Shown here one piece after another: positions 54,182 to 63,118 of a DNA stretch of 64,000 nt. The notes under the pieces were generated by a model. The model searched no databases. It was given only the letters and a program-made list of their open reading frames with translations, and was not told the DNA's origin. The position numbers were made by a program, and so were the translations under genes. Source of the DNA: Brachypterus glaber (taxonomy: Eukaryota > Arthropoda > Insecta > Coleoptera > Kateretidae); contig OY294050.1 in the NCBI GenBank assembly GCA_958510825.1, positions 42,483,249 through 42,547,248 on the forward strand, read 5' to 3'. Each line of letters begins with the position of its first letter. Position 1 is the stretch's first letter.

Positions 54182-54438
54182 TCAGTAATTGTGATTATTA
54201 TAACTATTATAATTTAATGGTCTTTGAATTCTTCTGTGCCAGTGATCATCTCCATGTGTTTGCTCGTGCGTTTCGTGATAAACAACATGTTCGTCTTCTT
54301 TCAATAATTTCGCTAGCAGAAACGCTCCTGCGAATATTAGTTTCTGATAACTCCTGCAAGTACCAGGTCAAGAAGTATCTTCAATTTGTATAACAGGATG
54401 ACTGTCATTAATGGTAAAATTGTTGAAAAGCCATTCAT
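54182..54438 (-). pseudogene. Array unit B: exon fragment with 7-bp deletion
   Basis: As unit A, but with TTTCTGATAAC where intact units have TTTCTTGATGATGATAAC (7 bases lost, frameshift). It shares AGCAGAAACG and AAGTATCTTCAATTTGTATAACAGG with unit D, which groups B with D. Confidence 0.82.
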
Positions 54439-54707
54439 TTATTCAAAGCCTCAAGAATGTATTAAGGCTGAGAGGTAATTTTCTCAAAATGAGTGGATAT
54501 ACAGACAAACACTGAAACCTAAGAACTTAGACCTAATTCTATTAATTTACGTAATAACAGTTTCAATTCAAATAATAAATAAACAATTTAGGCTTTATAT
54601 TTACGTAATTTTTGAGTGTCCATTAATTTTATTTAACTTTTTAAAATCCGACCCTGTATTCTTAAAAATCAATAGATACACAATACGCAATTTTCGACGT
54701 ATAATTA

Positions 54708-54971
54708 TCAGTAATTGTGATTATTATAACTATTATAATTTAATGGTCTTTGAATTCTTCTGTGCCAGTGATCATCTCCATGTGTTTGCTCATGCGTTTC
54801 GTGATAAACTACATGTTCGTCTTCTTTCAGTAATTTCGCTAGCAGGAACGCTCCTGCGAATATTAGTTTCTTGATGATGATAACTCCTGCAAGTACCAGG
54901 CCAAGAAGTACCTTCAATTTGTATAGCAGGATGACTGTCATTAATGGTAAAATTGTTGAAAAGCCATTCAT
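54708..54971 (-). CDS. Array unit C: 87-codon exon fragment, open
   Basis: An open frame MNGFSTILPLMTVILLYKLK..., two hydrophobic stretches, then KEDEHVVYHETHEQTHGDD and an Asn/Tyr-rich end. There is no Gly-rich part and no splice acceptor upstream: a TAA codon lies just before the ATG. It is probably a duplicated piece of the exon at 57122-57456 rather than an independent gene, though an 87-residue product from its own ATG is formally possible. Confidence 0.6.
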   Translation of the reverse strand: MNGFSTILPLMTVILLYKLKVLLGLVLAGVIIIKKLIFAGAFLLAKLLKEDEHVVYHETHEQTHGDDHWHRRIQRPLNYNSYNNHNY

Positions 54972-55028
54972 TTATTCAAAGCCTCAAGAATGTATTAAGG
55001 CTGAGAGGTAATTTTCTCAATATGAGTG

Positions 55029-55842
55029 CTCTGGTAGAAAAGTACACAAATCTAACTTAACATAACATTAGATTAGTGACATTTTTATGTTTAGTCTCAA
55101 ACGTTATACAAAAACGTTATAAAATATATAAATACAACCTTAAAAACTAACATTTGACAAAAACGTTATAAAATACATAAATCTAACGTTAGTTTCCCAA
55201 CTAAATTCTAACCTTTTTTTAAACTTATTCTAACTTTAAATATTTTTTAAATTTCCATTATTAATACGTAAGCTATAGTAGAAAATACTCATTTCAGACA
55301 GCTATGTGCCTAGGTTTGATAATTATTTATTATTTCTATAAAAGTTTAAAAAAATATCCCTAAAAGTCAAAATTATAGTAAGTCTGGCAAGGCTGTATTA
55401 GAATTGAAAAAATATTTTAAGATTCTGAATGTATAAATAAATATTAACTAACTAAATATAAAGTTTCTCTGAGAGGTAAACGTATTTTTCGAAGTATAAC
55501 AGCATATTACACGAAAAATATTTAGGGCCACCTAATTTTATAAATAAATGTAACGAAATTATGCTTAAAAATATTATGATTCCTAAAATGTATTAAGATC
55601 TATTTATATGAATAAATGTGTCTCTAGCTGCCATTTTATGATGCAGGTAGAAATTTCCAAGTTGGCCACGCCCCCTCCGAAAGTTAGAAGTTAAACGTAC
55701 TTATAACGTATTACTAACTTAAAAATCTAACGTTAGATTCTAACGTTAAAAAGCGGGACATTTGTACATATTTTATAACGTACTTTTATATAGTTTTGTA
55801 ACATTATAAAAACGTTATTCTAACGTTAAATTTCTACCAGGG
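55029..55842 (-). mobile_element. CCCTGGTAGAAA-family MITE, copy 5 (same insertion as copy 4)
   Basis: At the same position in unit C as copy 4 in unit A, with the same TG flanks. It was therefore copied with the array rather than inserted independently. 814 bases. Confidence 0.83.
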
Positions 55843-56055
55843 TGGATATACAGACAAACACTGAAACCTAAGAACTTAGACCTAATTCTATTAATTTCGT
55901 AATAACAGTTTCAATTCAAATAATAAATAAACAATGTATGCTTTATATTTAAGTAATTTTTGAGTGTCTATTAATTTTATTTAACTTTTTACAATCCGAT
56001 CCTGTATTCTTAATAATCAATAGATACACAAAACAAAATTATCGACGTATAATGA

Positions 56056-56319
56056 TCAGTAATTGTGATTATTATAACTATTATAATTTAATGGTTTTTG
56101 AATTCTTCTGTGCCAGTGATCATCTCCATGTGTTTGCTCATGCGTTTCGTTATAAACTACATGTTCGTCTTCTTTCAGTAATTTCGCTAGCAGAAACGCT
56201 CCTGCGAATATCAGTTTCTTTATGATGATAACTCCTGCAAGTACCAGGTGAAGAAGTATCTTCAATTTGTATAACAGGATGACTGTCATTAATGGTAAAA
56301 TTGTTGAAAAGCCATTCAT
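56056..56319 (-). CDS. Array unit D: 87-codon exon fragment, open
   Basis: As unit C with a few substitutions (KILLHLVLAG; HVVYNETHE; IQKPLN). Open and without an upstream acceptor. Shares unit-B-specific variants. Coding status uncertain for the same reasons as unit C. Confidence 0.55.
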   Translation of the reverse strand: MNGFSTILPLMTVILLYKLKILLHLVLAGVIIIKKLIFAGAFLLAKLLKEDEHVVYNETHEQTHGDDHWHRRIQKPLNYNSYNNHNY

Positions 56320-56588
56320 TTATTCAAAGCCTCAAGAATGTATTAAGGCTGAGAGGTAATTTTCTCAAAATGAGTGGATATACAGACAAACACTGAAACC
56401 TAAGAACTTAGACCTAATTCTATTAATTTACGTAATAACAGTTTCAATTCAAATAATAAATAAACAATTTAGGCTTTATATTTAAGTAATTTTTGAGTGT
56501 CTATTAATTTTATTTAACTTTTTAAAATCCGACCCTGTATTCTTGAAAATCAATAGATACACAATACAAAATTTTCGACGTATAATTA

Positions 56589-56852
56589 TCAGTAATTGTG
56601 ATTATTATAACTATTATAATTTAATGGTCTTTGAATTCTTCTGTGCCAGTGATCATCTCCATGTGTTTGCTCGTGCGTTTCGTGATAAACAACATGTTCG
56701 TCTTCTTTCAGTAATTTCGCTAGCAGGAACGCTCCTGCGAATATTAGTTTCTTGATGATGATAACTCCTGCAAGTACCAGGCCAAGAAGTACCTTCAATT
56801 TGTATAGCAGGATGACTGTCATTAATGGTAAAATTGTTGAAAAGCCATTCAT
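56589..56852 (-). CDS. Array unit E: 87-codon exon fragment, open
   Basis: Its 87 codons encode the same protein as unit C and nearly the same as the end of unit F. It is 533 bases from units D and F (stop to stop). Stop codon directly before the ATG, no acceptor. Probably a fragment. Confidence 0.55.
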   Translation of the reverse strand: MNGFSTILPLMTVILLYKLKVLLGLVLAGVIIIKKLIFAGAFLLAKLLKEDEHVVYHETHEQTHGDDHWHRRIQRPLNYNSYNNHNY

Positions 56853-57121
56853 TTATTCAAAGCCTCAAGAATGTATTAAGGCTGAGAGGTAATTTTCTCA
56901 AAATGAGTGGATATACAGACAAACACTGAAACCTAAGAACTTAGACCTAATTCTATTAATTTACGTAATAACAGTTTCAATTCAAATAATAAATAAAAAA
57001 TTTAGGCTTTATATTTACGTAATTTTTGAGTGTCCATTAATTTTATTTAACTTTTTAAAATCCGACCCTGTATTCTTAAAAATCAATAGATACACAATAC
57101 GCAATTTTCGACGTATAATGA

Positions 57122-57456
57122 TCAGTAATTGTGATTATTATAACTATTATAATTTAATGGTCTTTGAATTCTTCTGTGCCAGTGATCATCTCCATGTGTT
57201 TGCTCGTGCGTTTCGTGATAAACAACATGTTCGTCTTCTTTCAGTAATTTCGCTAGCAGGAACGCTCCTGCGAATATTAGTTTCTTGATGATGATAACTC
57301 CTGCAAGTACCAGGCCAAGAAGTACCTTCAATTTGTATAGCAGGACGACTGTCATTAATGGTAAGATTGTTGAAAAGCCATTCATAAGCCCACCTCCTTT
57401 TCCGCCGCCTCCGCCGCCGCCACCGCCGCCTCCACCACCTCGTGCACCACGGCCTT
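57122..57456 (-). CDS. Unit F: terminal exon of a Gly-rich, hydrophobic, His-rich protein (Osiris-like?)
   Basis: This is the parent copy. A strong acceptor (T-rich tract then CAG at 57459-57457) opens an exon starting GRGARGG, a run of 13 Gly codons, KGGGL, MNGFSTILPLMTVV and two hydrophobic segments (LLYKLKVLLGLVLAGVIIIKK; LIFAGAFLLAKLL). It ends in the polar tail DEHVVYHETHEQTHGDDHWHRR and a stop at 57122. The hydrophobic-then-HETHE layout recalls insect Osiris/DUF1676-like secreted or membrane proteins; this is tentative. The upstream signal-peptide exon was not found in the window. The longer frame to 57499 reads through intron. Confidence 0.65.
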
Positions 57457-58377
57457 CTGAAAAAAAAAACAAAAAAAAAGAAGTGCGGGAAAATAACACA
57501 GATTTTCAAAGAGGTAAACACAGTTCACAGTGCACAGTGGTCCCAGAAAGAAAAAAATTAACGAAAGTCTGTTTTTTGCATACGGTTATTATTTGCACCG
57601 CTGATTACAAAAAAAATAGTGAAAAATCTGAAAAAAAAAATTTCGCGTCATTAAGGTGATCCAAAATTTTTCAAAGAGTCCGATTTAGCTAAAATTTAGT
57701 ATAAAGTCTTTTTTTGGTAATATTAATGCGAACCAATACCCAAAAACTTAAAATTCAATATGGCAGATTTATTTTTAATTTTTTTCAAAAATTGACGAAA
57801 ATATGCCACAAAACAAAATACCAGCCGTCTCGAATGAGCGAGAATACTTTCTCATAAAAATAATTTTGTCCAGAAATAATTTATTACATTTTGGGGAGGG
57901 GGGTCATGGAAAAAATTATACAGGTTATTCAGAAATAAGTTCGAGAAATTTAAGAGGTGATTCTACGTTAAAAATTATGAAAAAAAAAGTCAAACATTTT
58001 TTGTGTAGTTTTATTTAACGTTTTATGTGGTTTATAATTTATTTTCTATTGTAAATAATAAAAAAAATACGACGAAAACAAAAATTTAACCACCTTTTAC
58101 CCCCTTTCCCCCCAATCGATTTTGCTCAAATACGAACTTGTCCAAGATAATATAAAAATACATGTGCATACTAAATTTCAAGTCGCTAGCTCAAAGTGTT
58201 CTTAAGTTATCGTGGATACAGATAGACAGACCGACAGACATCATCTTTTTTTATTGCCTTTTTTGATTTTTCTCGACGTTTCAGGAAAAAATGAGATGGT
58301 TCAAGCAAAAAATAAAATTTATATATTTTTTTCTATCACAATCCTTTCTTTTATGAGAAAGTAAAAAATGAGAAATT
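57457..58377. other. Intergenic or intronic sequence with dispersed-repeat pieces
   Basis: 58155-58245 holds the recurrent AAATTTCAAGTCGCTAGCTC, TTCTTAAGTTATCGTGG and GACAGACCGACAGAC motif. 57665-57690 (AAAGAGTCCGATTTAGC) is mirrored near 62670. The 124-codon Pro-rich + frame at 57285 is the antisense of the Gly run and is not a gene. Confidence 0.55.
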
Positions 58378-58384
58378 CAACCCA

Positions 58385-58543
58385 TTCTCTTCGGAGGGTA
58401 CATAAAGCCCTCGGCCCCCTGGGTTAGTAGGAATTTCTACTAACTACCTAAAAGAGGGTTAAAGATGCAACAGGCGCCGAAACTACCCACTTCGTTGGGC
58501 CTCCCCGGCAATAATGCCATACGCTAAATAAAAAAATAGACTA
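58385..58543 (+). mobile_element. Possible retroposon 3' end
   Basis: A G+C-richer block (CTCGGCCCCCTGGGTTAGTA, GGCGCCGAAACTACCC, GGGCCTCCCCGGCAATAATG) ends in an A-rich tail just before 58544. It looks like the 3' end of a non-LTR element or SINE. Family not identified, no ORF. Confidence 0.4.
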
Positions 58544-58851
58544 GGGGAACAGGGGGCACAGTGAGTCATTGGGCACAATGAATCGTTGACTATAACTCTA
58601 CCAATATTAGTTTTAGAAACGCCGCTTTCTAATGGCGCGCTAAGAAGACGTTTCTCTAGATAAAGGGTCAGTTGCCGGCAAACCTGCGTGGCGTGTGTTG
58701 AAGCGAAGAGGTAGCTGCATAAAATAAATAATGAAAGTATTTTTTTGTTAATCTGTTAATTAGGTATATTTGTACTACTTTTACGTAAATTCCAGTGTAA
58801 TTTGGCATTTTTGTATTCTTTATTAACTCTTAAATAAGTGTGTTCACACAA

Positions 58852-61259
58852 AGAGCTTAGCAGGGTAAGCAGGTAAAAAGTGCCCCAGCCCGATTTGAGC
58901 TGAGTATTTGTGCAAAAGTTAGCTCCCATAGAGGTCAGTTAATTCCCAGATTTCCGGCCCCCAACGACCCCCAGGGGGTCAGAATTAATTTTTTTAGTTC
59001 GACATGAATCATTTTTTTCTCCGGTCCTGCTGATCCGATTGACTTCAAATTTGGAAAACATAATAAGGACTATAGGGATAGTATACAAAAAAAATATTGT
59101 CGATTTGCGACTATTCTAACCTATAAAAAAAATCACTTGTATTTTTTGAAGGGCCGAAAAGGCCCATTTTTGGCCGAACACACCCGCCATTTTTTTTTAT
59201 GTTATGTATTCGTATTCGATCTAAAACATATCAAAAATTTAATTTTTTTCATGTGGTAGAACAGTGTCAAAAAAAATAAAAACTGCGTCAGGTACGCATT
59301 TGTAGTAGTATAGAATTAAGAATATTATTTGGAATAATCGAATTTTTATTTAATATAAATAGGTCCAAAAATAAATAACAAAAAATGTTTATTCTAAGAA
59401 ACCAAGCAAAATTAAAATCATAGTCAATTGAGGATCATAAAAATTAAAGTGTAAAGTATATACAGGGTGTATTTGAAATAGCGTAGGAAATTTTAACAGG
59501 TGATTCTACATGATAAAATATGACAAAAAGTTCCTATATGTCCTATATGTCTAAGAATGCGTCATAAGGGAGCTACGCCCCTTTGAAATTGGCTAAAAAA
59601 ATCGGTTTTTATTTAATAAGTTAGGAACCCTTTGAGATATATTAACGAGGTTTTGCACGTGAATTAATCCTACTAAGGCCCATCTTTGTATGTCATTTTC
59701 ACGTACTTATTTAAACCAGGGGTGTGCGAAAACGGGGGGGCCTTATCAGTTTTTTGTCCCAAACTTTTTTCTGTGTAACTTTTTTGCAATTCTATTTTCG
59801 AAATATGATTCCTCAGGTCAAAATACATAAAAAAGGTACTCTTGTTGTAATACTGTAGGATTAACCGTTTTCGAGAAAAGTTCATTTGAAGGTGAAATTT
59901 CACGGTTCGAGGACTTTTAAAAAATTAAATACTAAAATGTCGAAAACCAAAGTTTTAATGATGCAATGTTATTCTACATCAAAAACTAAGAAAAAAAGTT
60001 TCCATACATGTAGGTTGAAAAAACGCTTTTAAAGCTACCATAGCCCTTTAAAAATGGTGCATATTTAGGAGACCATAGCTCCATTAGGATTGATTTTTGG
60101 AAGTACCTGTATATGAGGTTTTTTTCTTAGTTTTTAATGTACATTCGCCCTGCATCATTAAAATTTTGGTTTTCAACATTTTAGTATTTAATTTTTCGTC
60201 CTCGAACCGTGGAATTTCACCTTGAAATTATTTGCTCTCGAAAACGGTTAATCCTACAGTATTACAACAAGAGTACCTTTTTTATGTATTTTGACCTGAG
60301 GAATCATATTTCAAAAATAAAATTGCAAAAAAGTTACACAGAAAAAAGTTTGGGACAAAAAACCCCCCCGTTTCGCACACCCCTGGTTGAAATAAGTACA
60401 AGAAAATAACACATAAAAACGGGCCTTGGTAGGATTAGTTGACGTGCAAAACCTCGTTGATATATCTCAAAGGGTTCCTGAGTTATTAAATAAAAACCGA
60501 TTTTTTTAGCCAATTTCAAAGGGGCATAGCTCCCTTATGACGCATTCTTAGACATATATTTATAGGAACTTTTTGTCATATTTTATCATGTAGAATCACC
60601 TGTTAAAATTTCCTACGCTATTTCAAATACACCCTGTATATACTTTACACTTTAATTTTTATGATCCTCAATTGACTATGATTTTAATTTTGCTTGGTTT
60701 CTTAGAATAAACATTTTTTGTTATTTATTTTCAATATTTATTTTTGGACCTATTTATATTAAATAAAAGTTCGATTATTCCAAATAATATTCTTAATTCT
60801 ATACTACTACAAATGCGTACCTGACGCAGTTTTTATTTTTTTTGACACTGTTCTACCACATGAAAAAAATTAAATTTTTGATATGTTTTAGATCGAATAC
60901 GAATACATAACATAAAAAAAAATGGCGGGTGTGTTCGGCCAAAAATGGGCCTTTTCGGCCCTTCAAAAAATACAAGTGATTTTTTTTATAGGTTAGAATA
61001 GTCGCAAATCGACAATATTTTTTTGTATACTATCCCTATAGTCCTTATTATGTTTTCCAAATTTGAAGTCAATCGGATCAGCAGGACCGGAGAAAAAAAT
61101 GATTCATGTCGAACTAAAAAAATTAATTCTGACCCCCCTGGGGGTCGTTGGGGGCTGAAAATCTGGGAATCAACTGAACTCTATGGGAGCTAACTTTTGC
61201 ACAAATACTCAGCTCAAATCGGGCTGGGGCACTTTTTACCTGCTTACCCTGCTAAGCTC
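58852..61259. repeat. 2.4-kb palindrome (about 1.17-kb arms, short spacer)
   Basis: Arms run from AGAGCTTAGCAGGGTAAGCAGG at 58852 and its mirror ending 61259, with the centre at about 60055 and a poorly matching spacer of roughly 80-100 bases. Correspondence holds throughout, for example GGCCGAACACACCCGCCATT / AATGGCGGGTGTGTTCGGCC. A nested pair of ACAGGGTGTATTTGAAATAG ends lies at 59462 and 60648. Near-identical ORFs at 59673-59903 (-) and 60209-60409 (+) are products of the symmetry. Confidence 0.88.
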
Positions 61260-61429
61260 TTTATTAGATATTTGGTATGTTTTTTTATGTCCACTTTGAA
61301 CTGGTCTGGTTACTGGGGGACACAGTTAGTCAAAGACCGATTGGACACAGTGGCTCTTGATCCACTGTGCCTTAACTATGGTTAAATGTTCCTGTATATT
61401 TATAATTAAAATTTTTGTAGGAATTTTGC

Positions 61430-61960
61430 TTTCCCATTTTTAAAATTTTCAAAATTTAGGAACGCCCTGTTTTCGTGAAAAAAATTTATTTTTTTCTTGC
61501 GTATTTTAGCGTTTTATGACGTTTTATGTCGATATAAATCAATTTCAAGCAAAAAAAAATTGTTGGTCGATTGGTCGGTCTATCCAGGAAATCTTGTGGG
61601 CACGATAACTTAAGAACGCTTGAAGCTAGAGACTTTGGCATACAGGTATGTTACCAAAAGTTCTCGCTCGGGATTGTTCACCAAAAACAATCCCGAGAGA
61701 GAACAATATTTATAAAAATTTGAAAATTTCATTATAGGGATTTTTAATATTGCTGAAATCGAATCTGATAATAAAAAAAATCCAACTCCGCCCCCGCAGG
61801 GGTGAGGGGGTAAATATTTTAAAATATTTTTCATATTTTCGTGAAAATTTGAATATGGGGGTTTTTAAGGTTGCTAAAACTATATCTTGAAATTATTTTT
61901 TTCCAAATCCACCCCCTTAGGGGTGGTGATGATTTTTTTGAAAATTGGTTTATACAATAT
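61430..61960 (+). repeat. Dispersed-repeat copy (GTCGATATAAATC..ATCGTG..GAGCGAGAAC)
   Basis: Matches 23620-24100: GACGTTTTATGTCGATATAA, CAGGAAATCTTGTGGGCACG, ATAACTTAAGAACG, CCAAAAGTTCTCGCTCGGGA. Two 97-bp-type units with GAATCTGATAATA and C-rich blocks follow. It carries a small inverted piece at 61665-61700. Confidence 0.7.
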
Positions 61961-62768
61961 ACAATCAATGTATACATTTAACATTGTTTTTCAGGGTCTT
62001 GATTTACGTTAGTCTCTTTTGACTTTTGTTTTTTTTTCTTACTTAAGAGTTTCATTTTCAAGGTTTTGATTTACTTAAGTTAATTAATTTTAAGTTTTGT
62101 TTTTTGTTACCAAAGAGTTTTATTTAAGTTTATTTAACTATGTAGGTATCTAAAATAAACATTTTTTTAATTAATAAATTGACTTAATTTATTTAAATAT
62201 CACGATTAACTGTACCCCATATTGACTCACTGTACCAGGTACCGGGGGCTCAGTGAATCAAATGACATACTGTCAAAAAAGTACTTGTAAAAAATCATGG
62301 TCTATTCATTTTTAATTTAAACCTACAAATTATGTTAGCTTAAAGATCAAAGAAACGTAGTATGAAAAAAAATCTGAGTTATTGTCCAAACTTTTAAAAA
62401 TATGCGCTCTGAAAAAGTAAGTGACTCACTGTGCTCCCTGTTCCCCTATATATTTTTCTTACGTATTTTTGTGTGCTGAAAACGAATTTGACAGTGAAAA
62501 AGCTCGCTGACCCCATAACACAAAAAACGACAAAAAAAAAAGAATACTGAACCAGCTAGATCGAGATCTTCGAAGTTTTTTAGCACTTTTGAATTTTGGG
62601 AGTTGTCTCAAAGACAATTTTGATCAGAAAGTTGAGAAATATAACATATTCAATGTTAAGCCAAATCGGACTCTTCCATAAGACCAGTGCATCGCGGTTT
62701 TTAAACTGCTGTAGCACCCAAACTTGTAATTGAACTTTTTTTTGAGGTCCGGTGTTCAAATCTGATTT

Positions 62769-63118
62769 CCCTTGCGACCTTCAACTTACTCTGGAAACAC
62801 TCTGGAAACAGAGTCAGAGTGAAAACATTCTGCTGCCAACGTGTTTCCAGAGTGGTTTTGTGCCATTTTGTCAGAGTTGAATCAGAGTGGTTCCAGGCTT
62901 GATTAAATCAGAGCGTTTTAAGAGTGTTTTCGTTTGGACTTAAAAAAAAAAAAAAAAGTCCAAACGAAAACACTCTGAAAACGCTCTGATTTTACTCTGG
63001 GAACGTTATGGATAAAGGGCACAAATACACTCTGGAAATACTCTGGTAACAGCATGATTACAAAATGTTATTAGAATGTTTCCAGAGTTTTTTCAGCGTG
63101 ATTGTAAAGTCGCAAGGG
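62769..63118 (-). mobile_element. CCCTTGCGAC-family MITE, copy 2 (TT duplication)
   Basis: The ends are CCCTTGCGACCTTCAACTTA and ...AAAGTCGCAAGGG, with TT on both flanks. It is the reverse complement of the element at 45902-46274 with both ends intact. The interior again folds on CCAGAGTG-type words around an A-rich centre. Confidence 0.82.

Larger units (their letters stand above)
52740..57385 (-). repeat. Six-unit tandem array with two-unit higher-order structure
   Basis: Units A-F start (at their stop codons) at 52789, 54182, 54708, 56056, 56589 and 57122. Without the MITE insertions every spacing is 526-533 bases. A and C both carry the MITE at the same base, while B and D share private variants. 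A to C is 1919 and C to E is 1881 bases, so [A+MITE+B] and [C+MITE+D] are copies of one two-unit block. Each unit also contains GTGGATATACAGACAAACAC and AACAGTTTCAATTCAAATAA. Confidence 0.88.
58544..62446. mobile_element. TA-flanked GGGGAACAGGGGGCACAG element, 3.9 kb
   Basis: The left end is GGGGAACAGGGGGCACAGTG; the right, reverse-complemented, is GGGGAACAGGGAGCACAGTG. TA is on both sides. Words like GGGCACAATGAATC, GACACAGTTAGTCA and GACTCACTGTACCAGG recur near both ends, as GTTAAC does in 2896-4304. It contains the long palindrome at 58852-61259. No transposase ORF is visible. The A/G-rich ends and TA duplication match the element at 2896. Confidence 0.75.

Noticed and set aside
57285..57659. 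Proline-rich ORF on the plus strand
   Set aside because: It is the antisense of the Gly-run exon; the proline run is a shadow of the GGC/GGA repeats.
59673..60409. Two similar ORFs on opposite strands as a gene pair
   Set aside because: They are the same sequence mirrored by the palindrome and have no domain signature.
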